Shown one piece after another: positions 12,705-13,460 of a stretch of DNA of 13,460 bases. The stretch lies in assembly GCA_002440265.1 (NCBI GenBank), contig DJSG01000051.1, forward strand, positions 45,976 to 59,435. Reading direction: 5' to 3'. Each line of letters opens with the position of its first letter. Position 1 is the first letter of the stretch. The translations under genes were made by a program, and so were the position numbers. The DNA comes from Bacteroidales bacterium UBA6340 (GTDB taxonomy: Bacteria > Bacteroidota > Bacteroidia > Bacteroidales > Paludibacteraceae). The notes under the pieces were generated by a model. That model saw only the letters and a program-made list of their open reading frames with translations, did not search any database and was not told the origin of the DNA.

Positions 12705-12723
12705 CGGCAAATTGTAAGTGCGT

Positions 12724-13422
12724 ATGCGAAAAGGTCTGGAAGATTTTGGTAAACTTTGGGAACTCAATCCTACATGGGATTTGCTCACAAACGAAGAAAA
12801 ATCTTTTATTGCTGCCAATTCAGAAATCAAACGATACCGGAAAAATGAGATGATTCACCGCGAAGGCGATGCGTCAACTCATGTCATGATGGTGGTCGAC
12901 GGCACCGTCAGACTATCCAAAGAAGGGGTCGGGCAACGTGTACAAATCATCCGCCTGCTCAAACCGCACGACATGTTTGGCTATCGGAGTGCCATCGTCG
13001 GAGACTGCCACTCCTCATGTGCCACCACCATCGAACCCACCGTACTCTATCGCATACGACGCGAAGCATTCATCAATGTCGTCAAAACCAACAATGTCTT
13101 CTGCTTCGGAGTACTCACTGCCATGGCGAAGGACCTCGCCATCTCCGAATCAAGAACCGTCAATCTCACGCAAAAGCACATTCGCGGACGACTCGCGGAA
13201 TCACTTCTCACGCTGCGCCAAACCTACGGTCTCGACGAGGACGGTGCCACTATCGCGATGTATATGTCCCGCGAAGACCTTGCTAATATGTCCAATATGA
13301 CCACCGCCAACGCTATTCGCACACTCTCCCAGTTCGCCACCGAAGGACTTATCAGCATCGACGGACGCAAAATCCAACTCCTTGACGAAGAGGAACTCAC
13401 CCGCATCTCCCGCATGGGATAG
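12724..13422 (+). CDS. Crp/Fnr family transcriptional regulator
   Basis: A 232-residue cytoplasmic DNA-binding regulator. The cyclic-nucleotide-binding-like beta-roll spans about 15-130, with NEMIHREGDASTHVMMVVDGTVRLS and IIRLLKPHDMFGYRSAI. A dimerisation helix covers about 131-165 (AMAKDLAISESRTVNLTQKHI). The helix-turn-helix is near the C-terminus (SREDLANMSNMTTANAIRTLSQF), followed by the wing EGLISIDGRKIQL. The N-terminal cysteine cluster of true FNR is absent, so an oxygen-sensing 4Fe-4S role is not supported, and the ligand is unknown. I chose ATG 12724; a GTG at 12718 in the same frame is an alternative. It is divergent from the glycosyltransferase operon and may regulate it or itself. 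The gene is complete and ends 38 nt before the window edge. Confidence 0.9.
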   Translation: MRKGLEDFGKLWELNPTWDLLTNEEKSFIAANSEIKRYRKNEMIHREGDASTHVMMVVDGTVRLSKEGVGQRVQIIRLLKPHDMFGYRSAIVGDCHSSCATTIEPTVLYRIRREAFINVVKTNNVFCFGVLTAMAKDLAISESRTVNLTQKHIRGRLAESLLTLRQTYGLDEDGATIAMYMSREDLANMSNMTTANAIRTLSQFATEGLISIDGRKIQLLDEEELTRISRMG

Positions 13423-13460
13423 CCCCCGCCCATACCGCTGCACTTTTCTGCAAGGTTTTA

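Overview
The window looks like chromosomal DNA from a member of the Bacteroidales (Bacteroidota), probably a gut- or rumen-type lineage. Four things support this. Several promoters fit the Bacteroidota pattern TTG / 19-21 nt / TAnnTTTG. There is a MurF-alanine racemase fusion gene. A secreted protein ends in a C-terminal segment resembling type IX secretion sorting signals. The intergenic DNA is full of short AT-type arrays and GC-rich palindromes. I cannot assign a genus. No rRNA, tRNA, CRISPR array, transposase or phage gene is visible.

Layout. Positions 1-957 carry no convincing gene. They hold a leftward promoter (197-228), a composite repeat (about 334-517), an AT-rich island bounded by inverted repeats (535-782), a small hairpin (841-863) and the gcvP promoter (921-951). 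A plus-strand block follows: full-length glycine decarboxylase gcvP (GTG start, 994-3837) with a strong hairpin behind it; two tandem YitT-family membrane proteins (3920-4837 and 4991-6001); a MurF-Alr fusion (6022-7950); and an ABC transporter ATPase (7957-8700). The last three of these genes are closely spaced (20 nt and 6 nt) and probably form one operon. The 349-nt gap 8701-9049 separates convergent genes and holds hairpins, a promoter-plus-palindrome facing left with no gene behind it, a bidirectional-type terminator and a palindrome identical to one inside the MurF coding region.

The minus-strand block is a secreted OB-fold-like protein (9050-10363), a repeat-rich gap, an uncharacterised helical protein (10686-11639) and a polyprenyl-phosphate-type glycosyltransferase (11636-12589). 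The last two overlap by ATGA. A divergent promoter pair (12626-12704) then serves the glycosyltransferase leftward and a Crp/Fnr-type regulator (12724-13422) rightward.

The most notable observation is the MurF-Alr gene. Its alanine racemase half looks intact. The MurF half keeps its Walker A motif but lacks a large part of the central domain and the whole C-terminal domain, and it carries an in-frame insertion made of the same repeat (short-unit array plus GC palindrome) found in the intergenic DNA. I read this as a decaying ligase domain tolerated on a working racemase. I did not find a clearly new multi-gene system; the rest of the coding content is ordinary housekeeping and accessory material.
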